A stretch of DNA of 64,000 nucleotides from Mesostigma viride (Eukaryota > Streptophyta > Mesostigmatophyceae > Mesostigmatales > Mesostigmataceae): NCBI GenBank assembly GCA_009746045.1, contig RPFO01000080.1:2725136-2789135 (forward strand). Direction: 5' to 3'. Position numbers and translations under genes: made by a program. Shown one piece after another: positions 32,048-43,000 of the stretch; position 1 is the stretch's first letter; every line of letters begins with the position of its first letter. A model generated the notes under the pieces. It was given only the letters and a program-made list of their open reading frames with translations. It did not search any database and was not told the origin of the DNA.

Positions 32048-35000
32048 CTACTTGGGCAGGTCGCACGAGCCATCATCGACAACGGCCAGCGGGTTGTAGT
32101 TGGGTGATTCCGGGTTCATGCAGCCCGAGATAATGTCCAGCTTGCAGGACTTGCCCTGCAGGGAGGGAAAGTAACACAAACAATTGTGAACGAGTTGAGC
32201 GTGACCGCTACGTATCAAAACAGTCAAAATCAACTCAATCAAAATAAGGGTTGCCCTTTGTCGTGGTTCCAGTTTCGAGTCCTGCCTGCCATACCAGCCA
32301 AGTAAGGTACCATGTGTGGGGCTACGGACGAAATGCCCCACAAACCCCCCTAGCCCCCGACTTCATGCTTCGGCCCATCAAATCTGTACCCCTCGAATGT
32401 ATCATTCATAACTACAGAGAGTGCCCAACAACCACCAAACCCAACAGACGTTTCTCTCAAACGTGCCTTCCCTAGCATTCGATTGCATTTCACTCGTAGT
32501 GCTTTCCCACGGGATACCCTACCGCCGCCCGCCACCCTACGTGCTGCCTGCGCACCAGCCCAAGCTTGCAGGCCAACCCTGCCCACCGCATGGACTGAAA
32601 GCTTTGTGTGGTGTGGCGGTTTGCAACAATTCCAACAGCAACTCCTACCGCCGGGCCGCCGAAAGCTGCACCGGTCCAGGTCATGGACAGACAGCGAGTG
32701 AAAGTATGTACGCAAGTCGGTCTGTCTGAGAATGCGTGGCGGCTTACCGCCTCGGCCCAGGTCATGGAGGGCATGGCGCATCGGTCGGCGGTCAGCACAA
32801 TGTCAGGGAAGATGGCTTCTTCGCACGCGCCCTCCTTGGACAGCTCTTCGCGCAGGCCCTGGTTCCAAACCAAAAAGAAAGGTTCCAGTCCAAAAGGAAT
32901 CTTTATTTGAGAATAAGGAATGCATACATGAATGAACACTCAAAACTAAATGAATAAGGGTCTTTAAAAGAAGTTGGGCAAAATGTTGGGGAAGGGGTTG
33001 AGCAAGGGGGGAAGGGGTTACCAAGACAAGGCATGAGGACATCACAACTGGGCATATGTCAACCCCCCGCAATTTCCCACGGGGAGAAAAGGTCGGTACC
33101 TATTAAAAGAAAAGAAAAGTCGCGTGTTGTTGAGCCATTTCAGAACCATTTTTTTCTCTGAAACAGGCGTCACTTTCATCGCTAGCTCAAGCACCCTGAT
33201 AAAGAAAAAAAATTACTATACCCTCAACAATTCATCATGCGCACTCGGATGAAGAATGGCCACACCCTTGACATGGCATGCGCCCGGATGAAGGGACAAA
33301 GAATGGCCACACCCTTGACTATGGGTACCACGCACCCGGATGAAGAAGTCACGGTCCCGCCCTTTGAACTCGGTGTAGGGCTCAAACTCGAGACGGTAGC
33401 GGCCGTCCCACGAGTCGCCGTCCGTGAAGGAGAAGTCCAGCCACAGGGCTGCGCTCCAGACAAGGAAAAACGGAAAAGAGTTAGAAAATAACAACAGTAG
33501 TAATAACAATAATAATAGTAATGATAACGAGGAGGAGGAGGAGGAGGAGGAGGAGGAGGAGGAGGAGGAGGAGGAGGAGGAGGAGGAGGAGGAGGAGGAG
33601 GAGGAGGAGGAGGAGGAGGAGGAGGAGGAGGAGGAGGAGGAGGAGGAGGAGGAGGAGGAGGAGGAGGAGGAGGAGGATGAGGAGGATGAGGAGGATGAGG
33701 AGGATGAGGATGAGGAGGAGGAGGATGAGGATGAGGAGGATGAGAGGATGAGGATGAGGATGAGGATGAGGAGGAGGAGGAGGAGGAGGAGGAGGAGGAG
33801 GAGGAGGATGAGGATGAGGATGAGGATGAGGATGAGGATGAGGATGAGGAGGAGGAGGAGGAGGAGGAGGAGGAGGAGGAGGAGGAGGAGGAGGAGGAGG
33901 AGGAGGAGGAGGAGGAGGAGGAGGAGGAGGAGGAGGAGGAGGAGGAGGAGGAGGAGGAGGAGGAGGAGGAGGAGGAGGAGGAGGAGGAGGAGGAGGAGGA
34001 GGAGGAGGAGGAGGAGGAGGAGGAGGAGAGAAGAAGGAAGACGGGGGAAGAAACAAGGCAGAAATAACCACAGCCATACACACCATACAGGCAAGAAAGA
34101 CCAAGTGAGAGATGCAATGGACAGGAAGTTCCCCGAAACAGAGGGCAAAGCCATGGCTTCGCCACTGTTACGGCTTAGCTAAGCCATGGTAAGCCACAGT
34201 CAACCCTCCAAAGCAAGGCAGGCCACATAAGAGACATGTGCCAGCGGAGGCACGTCACGGGAGCAAAGACAGAGAATCCAGAGCCAAGAAACTAACAAAC
34301 TTGTTTAGGGCTTAGGGTTTAGTTGGTGACAGTTCAAAAACCCACTACCCATGCCAGCTGCGCCACACATGGTGCACACTGTCAGGCACCACGCATGGTC
34401 CATACTATTAAGGAAAACTAGTGTGGAAGTAGTGCCGAAGTATAGCATACGTTGCAGCATATTCCGGTCATAAAGTGAGTGTGGGCGCCATCTTGGGGCA
34501 TGTCGCTAAGATGGGCTACGGCCAAGTATAGAACACGTTGCATCCGTAGAGTCTGCTCTAGCTGTCTCTACTCATGGATTAAAGAACGCGCGCCATGTTT
34601 GGGGATGTCGATGCGGATGGAGTAGATGTCGTTGCAGCTGCTGCCCCACTCCTCCACCTTCCGTACACACCTAGTACACACACGTAGTATTATACTTGTG
34701 CATGGAAGCACGCGCACCATGTTTGGGGATGTTGATGCGGATGGAGTAGATGTCGTTGCAGCTGCTGCCACGCTCCTTCACTGCCATGCGCACAGGGTCC
34801 TTGGAGCACATGATCGGGCCGTTGAAGCCGCCTGGTGCAGTAACGCCAAGGAGAAGAGTGGTAGCATAGTAATGGCAGTTGTTGGTAACGGGTGGTAGCA
34901 GCAATAGTAGTGGTAGCAGTTGTTCATCATGGGTGGTGGCAGAATGTGTGTGTGGCAGTGCCGGTGGTGGCGGTGGTGGTGGGTGGGCCGGAGGACGGGC

Positions 35001-36518
35001 AGGCAGGCGGGCAGATAGATGAGTGGTTGCTTGGCTGGTATGCGAGGGATGGGAGCATAAAAGAAGGGGAGGGGGGAGGGCGAACAAAGGGGACAAGGAA
35101 GGGCGAGTCAAGGCAGCGCGCGGGGACCGGCATGAGGCGGCAGGCTGCAAAGGACCGAGGAAAGCGGAGTCCGGTCATTCTCTGCAAAGCACTGGACTGG
35201 CAACGAAATGCCCTTTTCAATGGCCCACATCTCCACTCCAAACGGCTTGCAAACAAAAAGGGCGAGCAGGGCGCCCTCCTGCAGGGGGACCCTCATGCCC
35301 TCCCGTAAGGGACAGGTGGATGGTTGGTCCGAAGCGTCCCGCCACTGCTGGTAAACAGTCGGGCGACTCATGCGCTGCTTGCGATGGGTGGCCGTGACAA
35401 CCGCTTCGCGAGGCTAGACCTATCCTCAAGAAGGGGGTGACATTCCCATTCCACATCTCTGGGAGCCCTCCACCGCCGGTACGCAGCTGTTTAAACATGG
35501 ACACTATCACCCGGGAGTTGAATGGGGGCGGGGGGGGTAGGGGGCGGGAGTGGGAAGCCTCGCACCACGCACCGTTGAAGAAGATGGCCTTGTAGGGGCC
35601 TGGGTCCAGTGCCGTCGCGTGGTAGTAGACGATGGCTTGGGAGCCCTGCCGGTGCCAGAACAGCAGTCAATGACAACAGGGGGAAAAAGAGGCATAACAG
35701 ACGAGGCGAAACAAAACAGGGGACGACGGAACAAGTCAGGGAGCAATCAGGTCCACAGGATGCCAGCAACAGGAAAACAAGGGGCGAGCTTGAGAAAGGT
35801 GGAGCAGAAACGGACCAATGGATGGTAGAGGACGTGAACCGACTCGCTCATCATGGTCCACCGACAAGAATAGATGGTATTGAACTTAAAGAGTATAGTA
35901 CAGTGTAGTCCCTCTAGGTTGTATAGTGATCCCAGAGGGGCCATGGTGCAGAACATTTTCCCGATCCAACCCCTTGCTCTGGTTGCCTTGAGAAGCCGTA
36001 GAGGTGCAAAACACGAGTCGGTGCGACGCAGGCCTCAAGGCAAGGTCTCACCAACTCTCCCTAGACATGGCTGCCACCCACTATGTTACAAAACTAACTT
36101 TGAAATATAGATATATATAGGAGTGATAGGAATACACCGGGGAAAGGTGATGGACCGCGCACGCACCGCCGTGGGTCGCCGGCCGTCGACCGACTCCCAG
36201 AAGACTGGGCTGTCCCCCATCTCGAACGAAGACCAGGTCGGGTTCTTGTATTTGCTGTGCCGCACAGAGGAGAGGAAGGGTGGAGGTGCGTGTGTTGTTT
36301 ACGTGCGTGTTTGTGTTGGGGGGAGGGGGAATGAGGAAGCTATACCCATCTCAAATACACACCAGGACGGTTACTTGCGTCGCCAGGACAGTTTCTGGCA
36401 ATGCGTGACGTAAGGGAGTGGAAGGGTGCTGGTGGGGGTGGAGGCAGGGATGAGCTACAGTTATCTGACATAAAAATCCTGTTCGAGGTTTGCTTTGTTT
36501 GTGTGTGTATGTGGGGTG

Positions 36519-36556
<38 letters not shown>

Positions 36557-39008
36557 AACACATGGACATCCATAATGGCCGGGCCACTAGAGATAGATTG
36601 TACTCTAGGCACACGCACACGCACACGCGCACGCGCACGCGCACGCGCACGCGCACGCGCACGCGCACGCGCACGCGCACGCGCACGCGCACGCGCACGC
36701 CCACGCCCACGCCCACGCCCTCCCCACACAAAAGCTTGGATTCTAATCCAAGCACAGAAAGAGGTTCCATGGCACAGCTAGACAGCAACTTCGTCAAAAC
36801 CTTGACAATGAAAAAAAATGATCTCCTCCATGGCCAGCTCGGTCTTGTAGCTGGGAACAAGTTCTTCAACCACTGGCTTGTTTCTACTAAGTGAGGCTTG
36901 GTTCTATAGCTATAGAGAGCCACCACTGACCTCTCAGCTTGGGATTTTTAGCTGAAAATGCACGCCTTCACCCCCATGTAGATATTGACACGAGGTGCAA
37001 CCACCGGATGCGTTCTGTCACGATAGACCAACATTGTAGTCAAGCACGCGCACTCTCCAAACAGCACAGCGCTATGGACACAAGGTGCAACCACCGGCTC
37101 CGTTCTATCACGATAGACCAATATTGTAGTCAAGCGCGCGCACTCTCCAATCAGCACAGCGCTATGGACACAAGGCGCAACCACCGGATGCGTTCTGTCA
37201 CGATAGACCAACATTGTAGTCAAGCCCGCGCACTCTCCAAACAGCACAGCCCTATGGACACAAGGTGCAACCACCGGATGCATTCTGTCACGACAGACCA
37301 ACATTGTAGTCAAGCGCGCGCACTCTCCAAACAGCACAGCGCTATGGACACAAGGTGCAACCACCGGCTCCGTTCTGTCACGATAGACCAACCTTGTAGT
37401 CAAGCGCGCGCACTCTCCAAACAGCACAGCGCTATGGACACAAGGTGCAACCACCGGATGCATTCTGTCACGATAGACCAACATTGTAGTCAAGCCTGCA
37501 CACTCTCCAAACAGCAAAGCGCTATGGACGCACTCTTTAACCACCAGCTCGGTGAACGTGGCAGCCGGCGCCATGGTCTGCGCGACCACCGGCTGGACCG
37601 AGGGGCCACGGTTTCTGGACAGGGTGGCCGCAGGGTGGGCCGCCGCAAGAGGCAGCGCCCGAGAACCCGCCAGGAACGCGGCTGCAAGTATAACAGGGGT
37701 AGGGTGGGGTGGGGAGGTGGGCGGTTGAGAGGATGGGAGGTAGGGTTCAGCAGGTGGGAGGTGCGGAGGTCGGAGGTGGGGGGTGGGGGGCGCGGTGAAG
37801 GGGCGAAGGGTAATAAAGGAGAGGGTTGGGGATGGGAAAGGCAGGAAGGGGTGGGAAGACATAGGAGGGTTGGTGAGTATGGGCAGAAGCAGGAAGGGGA
37901 GGGCTAGCCGGGATGGGAACAGCAAGCTACCGTTCGAATCACAGATAGTGGTAGCGCTACATAACTGGTAGAATACAGTCTTAATTACTACAAAAATTGC
38001 TCAGGTGCCCTAGACAATGAACCTTCCCCCCCCCCCATGCCGTAGTTCGGCAGGAAAAAACTTCATGTGGGTGTGCAGCACACTCACATGCAAGCACGCC
38101 TACAAGCACCCTTAAATTAGCGTACTTTAAAGGTACTAACAGGTGCTAACGGGAGAAGAAGGGGCAGGTAACAGATCATCTGCACATGGGTTTGGCATCA
38201 TGCCAAAGAAAAGCTTCATAAACTGGAAACGCCCCAGAAACACCGAGATGCATGCGTCATAAAGCACGCGTTGCCATAAAATGTATTTATCTCAAACCTA
38301 TATCACTATCTCGTCGCCAACACCTTGAATTTCAGGCAGCCATGTGGTATGGCCGGCATGGCAAGACCACCTGGAAGTAGCCGCAACAACCATAACCCGG
38401 TTCCGTCCAAAGTCATACTTTTATAGGCTCAACTTCTGCTAGCTAATGTACAGATCGAAGAAGAAAAGAATTCTATTTGAGCCTAGCTGCCATTGCCTGA
38501 AGTTCCCGCTTTATCCCCCCGTGCGGGCATGGCAGCTGCGAAATCTTCTGAAGCGCATCACCGTGTCGAGTAAAACCTTTATAACTTTTTCGAACTGCCT
38601 CGAGCACCGTAGGATGCAACCACATATTTTTCCCTTAAGCCCCAGTCACGAAATTGTAATTAAAATTAATCCTTGTTGGCAGATCCATAACATAACTCTC
38701 CACCGCGTGTGGCGCCTTTCTTGCAGCATACAAAAACCCGAATTGCCGCATGCAAAGAACTCTATCTCACTGCTGCCAAGTCTATCTGCACCAGATCGAT
38801 CTAGTTATTCCTTTCGTCCTGGAACACTGTGACTTGAATCAACTCGAAATGTTTCTTGCGAGCACGACGTTCCCGCTATCAAGAATGACGACCTACATTT
38901 CAACGGAGATGGAGCCGACACACGCGACGGAGCAGCGGCTTGGGTTGAGCGGATTGAAACACCATGGTGCGCCAAAGTAATGGACGGGGTAAGAGCAGCG
39001 AACGCCAT
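32048..39008 (-). CDS. Putative plastid protein with CBM25/53-like domain, eight exons
   Basis: Exons (minus): 39008-38897, 37681-37534, 36254-36167, 35645-35573, 34831-34718, 33448-33336, 32858-32748, 32155-32048. All junctions are GT-AG and phases agree, giving 288 residues. The first ~75 residues ('MAFAALTPSITLAHHGVSIR', then Ser/Ala/Arg-rich, few acids) look like a plastid transit peptide. Residues ~118-205 ('QAIVYYHATAL', 'YKAIFFNGGFNGP', 'DPVRMAV', 'IYSIRINIPKHALWLDFSFT', 'WDGRYRLEF') follow the CBM25/CBM53 starch-binding pattern (VxVYY, GGFN, KM, vPxxAxxxDFxFsDG). The C terminus has 'SGCMNPESPNYNPLAVVDDG' 'SC', a motif repeated in other algal and bacterial surface proteins. Function inferred: plastid polysaccharide binding. 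I do not know a named homologue. It is head-to-head with ARP2; introns hold the GGA, 90-bp and CACGCG repeats. Confidence 0.65.
33528..34028. repeat. 500-bp GGA/GAG trinucleotide tract
   Basis: Nearly pure GAG repeat with GATGAG interruptions at 33676-33850, purine-only on the plus strand. It lies in an intron of the putative plastid gene. Predicted poly-Glu, poly-Arg, poly-Ser, poly-Pro and poly-Leu ORFs are artefacts. Capable of triplex formation. Confidence 0.95.
36505..36722. repeat. GT microsatellite followed by CACGCG repeat
   Basis: 36521-36554 is a GT dinucleotide run; 36608-36720 is a CACGCG/CGCACG hexamer run. Alternating purine-pyrimidine throughout, so Z-DNA-prone. In the first large intron of the putative plastid gene. 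Confidence 0.9.
36965..37533. repeat. 90-bp minisatellite abutting a 5' splice site
   Basis: Six copies of a 90-bp unit (contains GACCAACATTGTAGTCAAGC and CTCTCCAAACAGCACAGCGC). On the minus strand the first copy begins at the donor of the 37681-37534 exon, and later copies keep GGTGGTT...GTGTCCATAGCG, resembling the exon end plus donor. Confidence 0.9.
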
Positions 39009-40018
39009 GGCTACTTGAGGCTATGGGGGAATGTCCTATCCCGGCTATCCTCCTGTCCCTCAATAAACTCGGGAATGGCGAAAAATCCTGCGTCCGGGCG
39101 ATTGCTGATGAGAGCCGGATCCAAGCTTCGTTATCGGAGGGCGGTGTTGTTGGGATGGCTGACGGAAACGGCTACGGAACCATAACGGAAATCCTGATTT
39201 CGGTTTCTAGTTACGCAGCCCCTTTCCTGGGTCCGTTGCCCGGGACTTGCCGAAGTTCCGGATTCATGGGCACTTGATATTTTCGTTTCGCGACAGTTGG
39301 AATAAACGTCACGCTTTGGGACGCGAGAGCGTGCTGACGGACGCCAAATGGCAGGCGGGATGAGATCTCAAGGGACCCAATGAATACGAGGTGCCAGCTG
39401 GTCGATATTCCCATTGGTTAATAAAAAGTACCCATTAACCCGGAAAATATGACGTGCTACTGTAGTACAGTACTGTAACTTTCTCTAATACAGAACCACG
39501 CAGCTAAACCTGTCGTTCCAACTTGGTGTACCTAGGTAGACATCGACTCGCCAAGTCGCCATGACTTTTTTTATACGGAATGTTGTCGCGACGAGTTTGC
39601 CAGCTTAAACAGTGCGCGACGCGTACGAGGCAACAGTTTCCCAGCTCTTTGTATCTCCCACGTTCTCTCCAGGCCCATTCTCACCATGGCTGGTTGCCAC
39701 GGGTCACCAGCAACGCAATAAATCTGGGGGCGCGAGAGTACACGGATTGTGTATAATGCTCCGCATGATATGCTCAGCGCGCGTGTTTCTTGAGAATTTC
39801 GAACAAATTGAGCTCAGGAGTTATCCTGGCATGCAAATTATGCAGCTTGGCATCGGGCGGAGTTGAATATTTTTTGTTAGTTACTAGTGCAGAAAGCTCG
39901 CTTAATTAATTACGAACTCGCTGGGTAGGGAGGCTTCTCGCAGAATGCGTAACAGGGAATAAGCTCATAGCGCAGTTTATCGTTTTCTAGGAATTTAGCC
40001 TTGCCTCACATTACAAAC
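39009..40018. promoter_or_regulatory. Intergenic region between divergent plastid-protein and ARP2 genes
   Basis: About 1 kb between the two start codons. Likely contains both promoters. AT-richer near 39870-40010 before the ARP2 ATG. No element decides a transcription start by eye. Confidence 0.4.
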
Positions 40019-43000
40019 ATGGTCGAGACAGATAAGAACAAGGTCGTTGTGTGCGACAATGGGACGGGGGTACGTCGTCTGCCATGGGAATTTTCTTTAT
40101 TCCCTTGTTGATTCCAGTTCCTTGCGGCGCTGCACTGTACGTTTCACCAGGAAAATGTCATACCTTCAAAGCTAGCTGTTACTAGAGTGACTGATTTGGA
40201 AGCATCTCCCTGCTATCCGAATGCTTGCTACGCAGTTTGTCAAGTGCGGATTCGCCGGGGATAATTTCCCACGTGCCACGTTCCCCTGCGTCGTTGGGCG
40301 TCCGATGATCCGTTATGAAGAACAGCTCGGCAGCAACACACTAAAAGTACATGCATTGCGCTTGTTGTGATCCTAGGACCGTCCACGTGTCGTCACAAAT
40401 AGGAAGCTGCCTGAGAGGGTCACTAGTTGCGACCGCTGGCTAAATCGCCCCGGCGATTTCTTGTTTACAGTAGGGTTACTGTGCAGTCGAGGGGATCATG
40501 AGACGCGCGCCACTGCATCCCGCGTGCCTTGGTCGGGTTATAATTGTGTGCGGGTACCTCGTCTGGCATTCATCCATGCGCATGCGTGACGCTCCTCATG
40601 AGTGTGGCTATCAGGGTATGATGACTCCTCATGTTCTCCATTGGAGGCTATTTCGGGATCCGAAGTACCGTCCGAGCCTGAAGGGATTAGTTTCCGTGCA
40701 CGTCTCAACCATCCTCGCGTCGCCGTGCATGCGACGATGGTCGGTCTAGGCCCCACCACCACCATAGCGGTTCTTTGAACCATTTAGGTCCCCAGATGTG
40801 TCTGATCCTAGGTCTGGGCCATCCGACCCCCTCGCAAAAGCTAGTCCCTCGTGGGCGGGGTGGTCCTCACCTCCTTGTTTCCACAGGCACGTGGGACACT
40901 AGTCTTGGCACTGGTTGTGACACTAGTTGGGACACTAGTTGTGTGTGTTCGTCCGCATGTACGCCGCGGCAATGTGTTGGCCCCCTCCCTCTTATTCTGG
41001 CGTCTCATCTGTTTCAGCTGTTTCTGTTTGCCCCCATTCCTCTAACTGGCCTTGTCCCCCACCAATAAACACGCAAAAAACAACTAACGAACCAATAAAT
41101 CTCTCTCTCATTCTTTCATGTATATTTGCACTTGATGAAAACAGGGTCCCTAGGATGCCATGATCGGCAAAAAGTGCTCACATCTTATGCTGACCTTGCC
41201 ACTCCACGTCACCCTCTGACCCCCCCAAAAATACAAAAAATTCAGGACACCATGATCAGCAAAGAGTGCATGGAGCTCTTTTAACGTCTCTCTCTTTCCC
41301 TTCCTCTCACCCCCTCTCTCACTCTCTCTCTAACCCTCTCTCTCACCCCCTCTCTCACCCTCTCTCTCCCCCTCCCCCTCTCTCTCTCCCCCTTTCTCTT
41401 TCTGGATACTCTCCACCAACCAACCAGCACCCATGCAGGACATCCGGTGCCAGCCATGCCACTCACTCTTCTCCCTCCCCCCTCCTCCCCCCCCGAACCC
41501 TCAAATGACCCCCCTATGACATCATGATCGGCAATGAGTGGTCATATCTTATACCGGCCTTGCCACTCCACCTCACCCCCCCAAACAACACAAAAACAAA
41601 TCAGGACATCATGATCGGGAACGAGTGCACCGAGCTGCGTGACCAGCTGGACCTGCGCTACCCCGTCCAGAACGGGATTGTCCAGAACTGGGAGGAGATG
41701 GAGCATGTGTGGAACCACACATTCGAGAACATACTCAAGGTGGGCGCGTGCGGTATCATTCCGTGGTAATGATGATGCAGTTGGTCTATCAATGAAGCAG
41801 CCAACGCAGGCCAGACAGGTCTATATTTAGAACGAGGAGGAAGGATGGCCCCCTCCTCGAGGGCACCCCTTCCCACCAGGGGACCCACCAGGGTTGGGAA
41901 GTACAGTTTGGTGGATGGAGAGGAGACTGAACATGTGTCAAAGGACATACTCAAGGTGGGGATCCATCACGCGTGTGTATCAAGGAGACATGTGTATGTG
42001 TGTGTGTGTCTTTATGTCCATGAGAAATACTGGCCTATCTGTGAGAGAAGAGTCATGGTGGTGGCACAAGGGGCGGAGAGGGCGTGCCCTTGATCCTATC
42101 AAACGTCAACAGATCAATAACCCAAGAAACTACAACAAATTAATCACCCCAAAGAATCCCAAGGAGTGCAGGTTCCTGCTCTTGTGCACGGCGCCTTTTG
42201 CATGATGGTCTGTTTTGCTTGCATGCGCTCATGTGTCATGCATCCGCCGCCCTTGCCCCTACCAACTGTCACCAGATCGACCCCAAGGAGTGCAAGATCC
42301 TGCTGACCGACCCGCCCCTGAACCCGGTCAAAAACCGCGAGAAGATGGTAGGGTTTATTATGGGTAGGATGCCACAGTTATATGCAGGATGATGGTAGGG
42401 TGCCGTCACCGTGCATTAGATGGTAGGGTGCCCCTATTGCATGTGAGAGGAGGTGGTGTGTGCCTTGGTGTAGGCCTAACCATTCATCGCGGAAGGGTGC
42501 CCCTTGCCATTTGGGTCCCTGGCATCGTTGATAAGTACCCCTTGGTGTGACCACCCCCTTTCACCCAGTCAAGCGCTGCGAAAAGATGCTGCTATGCACT
42601 GTTTCTAAGACGAGATGCTGTTCGCTACAGTTTGTTAGAGGAGATGTACTGTAGATAAGACGGTCGGGTGCTCTTAGTAAGAGTTTGTTAGAGGAGATGT
42701 ACTGTATATTAGATTACAGGGTGCTGCTACATACTGTATATGGTGTGTGGCCAACACGGTGTCATGATGGCGCCTGTGTGTTGGCTGCAACGTGGTGTCA
42801 TGATGGCGTGTGCTGCAACGGTAATTATTAGCTTTTAGCAATGCCGGCTTACCCCCTGGCCCCTCTTGACCGCTCATATTCGATGCTCGACCCGTTGCAT
42901 TTCTGGCATTCCTTCCCGCTCCTCCGACCAAGCATGCCCCCTTGCATTTCTGGCATTCCTTCCCGCTCCTCCGACCGAGCATGCCCCCTTGCATTTCTGG

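Noticed and set aside
33216-34182. Poly-Glu, poly-Ser and poly-Leu ORFs
   Set aside because: GAG trinucleotide tract in an intron.
35166-35278. Candidate exon encoding 'LALFVCKPFGVEMWAIEKG' in the plastid-protein gene
   Set aside because: It has a fair acceptor but no donor in phase, while the exons at 35645-35573 and 34831-34718 join directly in phase to give an uninterrupted 'FFNGGFNGP'.
36939-37925. 320-codon ORFs on both strands
   Set aside because: Created by the 90-bp repeat, whose length is a multiple of three; only 37681-37534 on the minus strand is coding.
37783-37971. Small GGGTGGG-rich ORF
   Set aside because: Low-complexity G-rich intron sequence with no family resemblance.
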